DNA of 6,428 bases, taken from the NCBI GenBank assembly GCA_015494245.1, contig WGBN01000308.1, positions 1 to 6,428 on the forward strand, in the 5' to 3' direction. The position numbers were made by a program, and so were the translations under genes. This DNA is from Saprospiraceae bacterium (GTDB taxonomy: Bacteria > Bacteroidota > Bacteroidia > Chitinophagales > Saprospiraceae). This document shows, piece by piece, positions 5,864-6,428 of this stretch. The notes under the pieces are model-generated. The model was not told where the DNA came from. It ran no database searches and saw only the letters and a list, made by a program, of their open reading frames with translations. Positions within the stretch are counted from its first letter, which is position 1. Each line of letters starts with the position of its first letter.

Positions 5864-6428
5864 CCTCCCAATATCCCTCCGAAAATACTTCCCTTCAAAT
5901 TCAATCGCTTCTGCTCCCGCCCGCGCTTTTTGCAGAGCTTCTGCCATATCTCTACCCAAACCCGTTACCGCCAACACGCGTCCTCCGGCTGTGAGCAACT
6001 GTCCGTCTTTCAGGCTTGTGCCGGCCTGAAAAACCAGAGCGTCCTGCACCTTTTCCAAGCCATTGATGGAAAACCCCTTCTCATAATGTTCCGGATAACC
6101 GGCCGATGCCAGCACTATGGTCGCGGCAGCAAGCGGAGAAATCCGGGCCACGCACTTTTCCGGCGCATCTGCCGCAAATCGTCCAGAGCCTTCTGCTGCT
6201 TCGCGCATCAAGGCCACCAGGTCTTCATCCAATCTCGGGAGTATGGCCTGCGTCTCGGGGTCGCCGAGGCGGCAGTTGTACTCAATCACATAGGGTTCTC
6301 CTTCCACTTCAATCAAGCCGAAAAAGACAAAGCCGAGGTAGGGAATACCCTCGGCCTGCAAGCCCCGTATGGTCGGTTGGATGATGCGTTTTTCCACCTT
6401 CCTCATCAACTCTTCATCTACAAAAGAC
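5849..6428 (-). CDS. purD: Phosphoribosylamine-glycine ligase (GAR synthetase), C-terminal part
   Basis: PurD joins glycine to 5-phosphoribosylamine with ATP, giving glycinamide ribonucleotide in de novo purine synthesis in the cytoplasm. About 192 residues are in the window, from within the ATP-grasp domain to the stop. The frame stays open to the right edge, reading SFVDEELMRKVE, so the TTG at 6409 is not the start. Landmarks are the IIQPTIRGL helix, GFVFFGLIEVEG, and the metal- and ATP-binding segment NCRLGDPETQ encoded at 6277-6248 (usually NVRFGDPETQ or similar). The C-terminal GARS domain follows, with IVLASAGYPEHYEKG and GGRVLAVTGLG. The protein ends EGKYFRRDIG followed by GRGVDS. The last four residues, GVDS, and the TGA stop are encoded by the heptamer array at 5808-5863. 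Many family members end soon after the R-DIG motif, so this tail is probably dispensable. The gene lies 85 bp upstream of murF-alr. Confidence 0.93.
   Translation of the reverse strand, partial: SFVDEELMRKVEKRIIQPTIRGLQAEGIPYLGFVFFGLIEVEGEPYVIEYNCRLGDPETQAILPRLDEDLVALMREAAEGSGRFAADAPEKCVARISPLAAATIVLASAGYPEHYEKGFSINGLEKVQDALVFQAGTSLKDGQLLTAGGRVLAVTGLGRDMAEALQKARAGAEAIEFEGKYFRRDIGRGVDS

Noticed and set aside
6407..6409. TTG as start codon of the right-edge gene
   Set aside because: PurD sequence continues upstream in frame to the window edge, and the fragment lacks the N-terminal and most of the ATP-grasp domains.

Overview
The window looks like a chromosomal segment from a member of the Bacteroidota. 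The main reason is a single reading frame that joins MurF and alanine racemase, an arrangement characteristic of that phylum. A Wzi/RemB-like outer-membrane barrel protein, a TlpA-type thiol-disulfide protein and the absence of clear Shine-Dalgarno sequences agree with this. The sequence alone does not allow a genus call.

Layout. A plus-strand gene for a TlpA-like thioredoxin-fold protein enters from the left edge without its N-terminus and ends at 831. A gene-free stretch follows (832-1393), lying between convergent genes. Three minus-strand genes then run right to left. purD (GAR synthetase) is cut by the right edge and ends at 5849. A complete MurF-Alr fusion occupies 5763-3253. A 600-residue putative outer-membrane beta-barrel protein occupies 3196-1394. 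The three minus-strand genes share orientation with gaps of 85 and 56 bp, so co-transcription is possible but not shown. Their products serve purine synthesis (PurD), supply of D-alanine and its addition as D-Ala-D-Ala to the peptidoglycan precursor (Alr and MurF), and the outer membrane or cell surface (Wzi-like).

The unusual part is non-coding. From about 943 to 1388 the convergent gap is built largely of short, degenerate tandem arrays. The first four families have a period near 9 bp (943-1231) and the next three have an exact 7 bp period (1240-1388). A second heptamer array at 5808-5863 shares its first three units with the array at 1354-1388. Both of these arrays sit at the 3' end of a minus-strand gene. 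The 5808-5863 array runs into purD and supplies its last four codons and its stop codon. Because 7 is not a multiple of 3 and each AAACNCT unit carries a stop triplet on both strands, these arrays close all six reading frames within a few units. Whether this is a function or a by-product cannot be decided from one window, but it is the signal most worth following.
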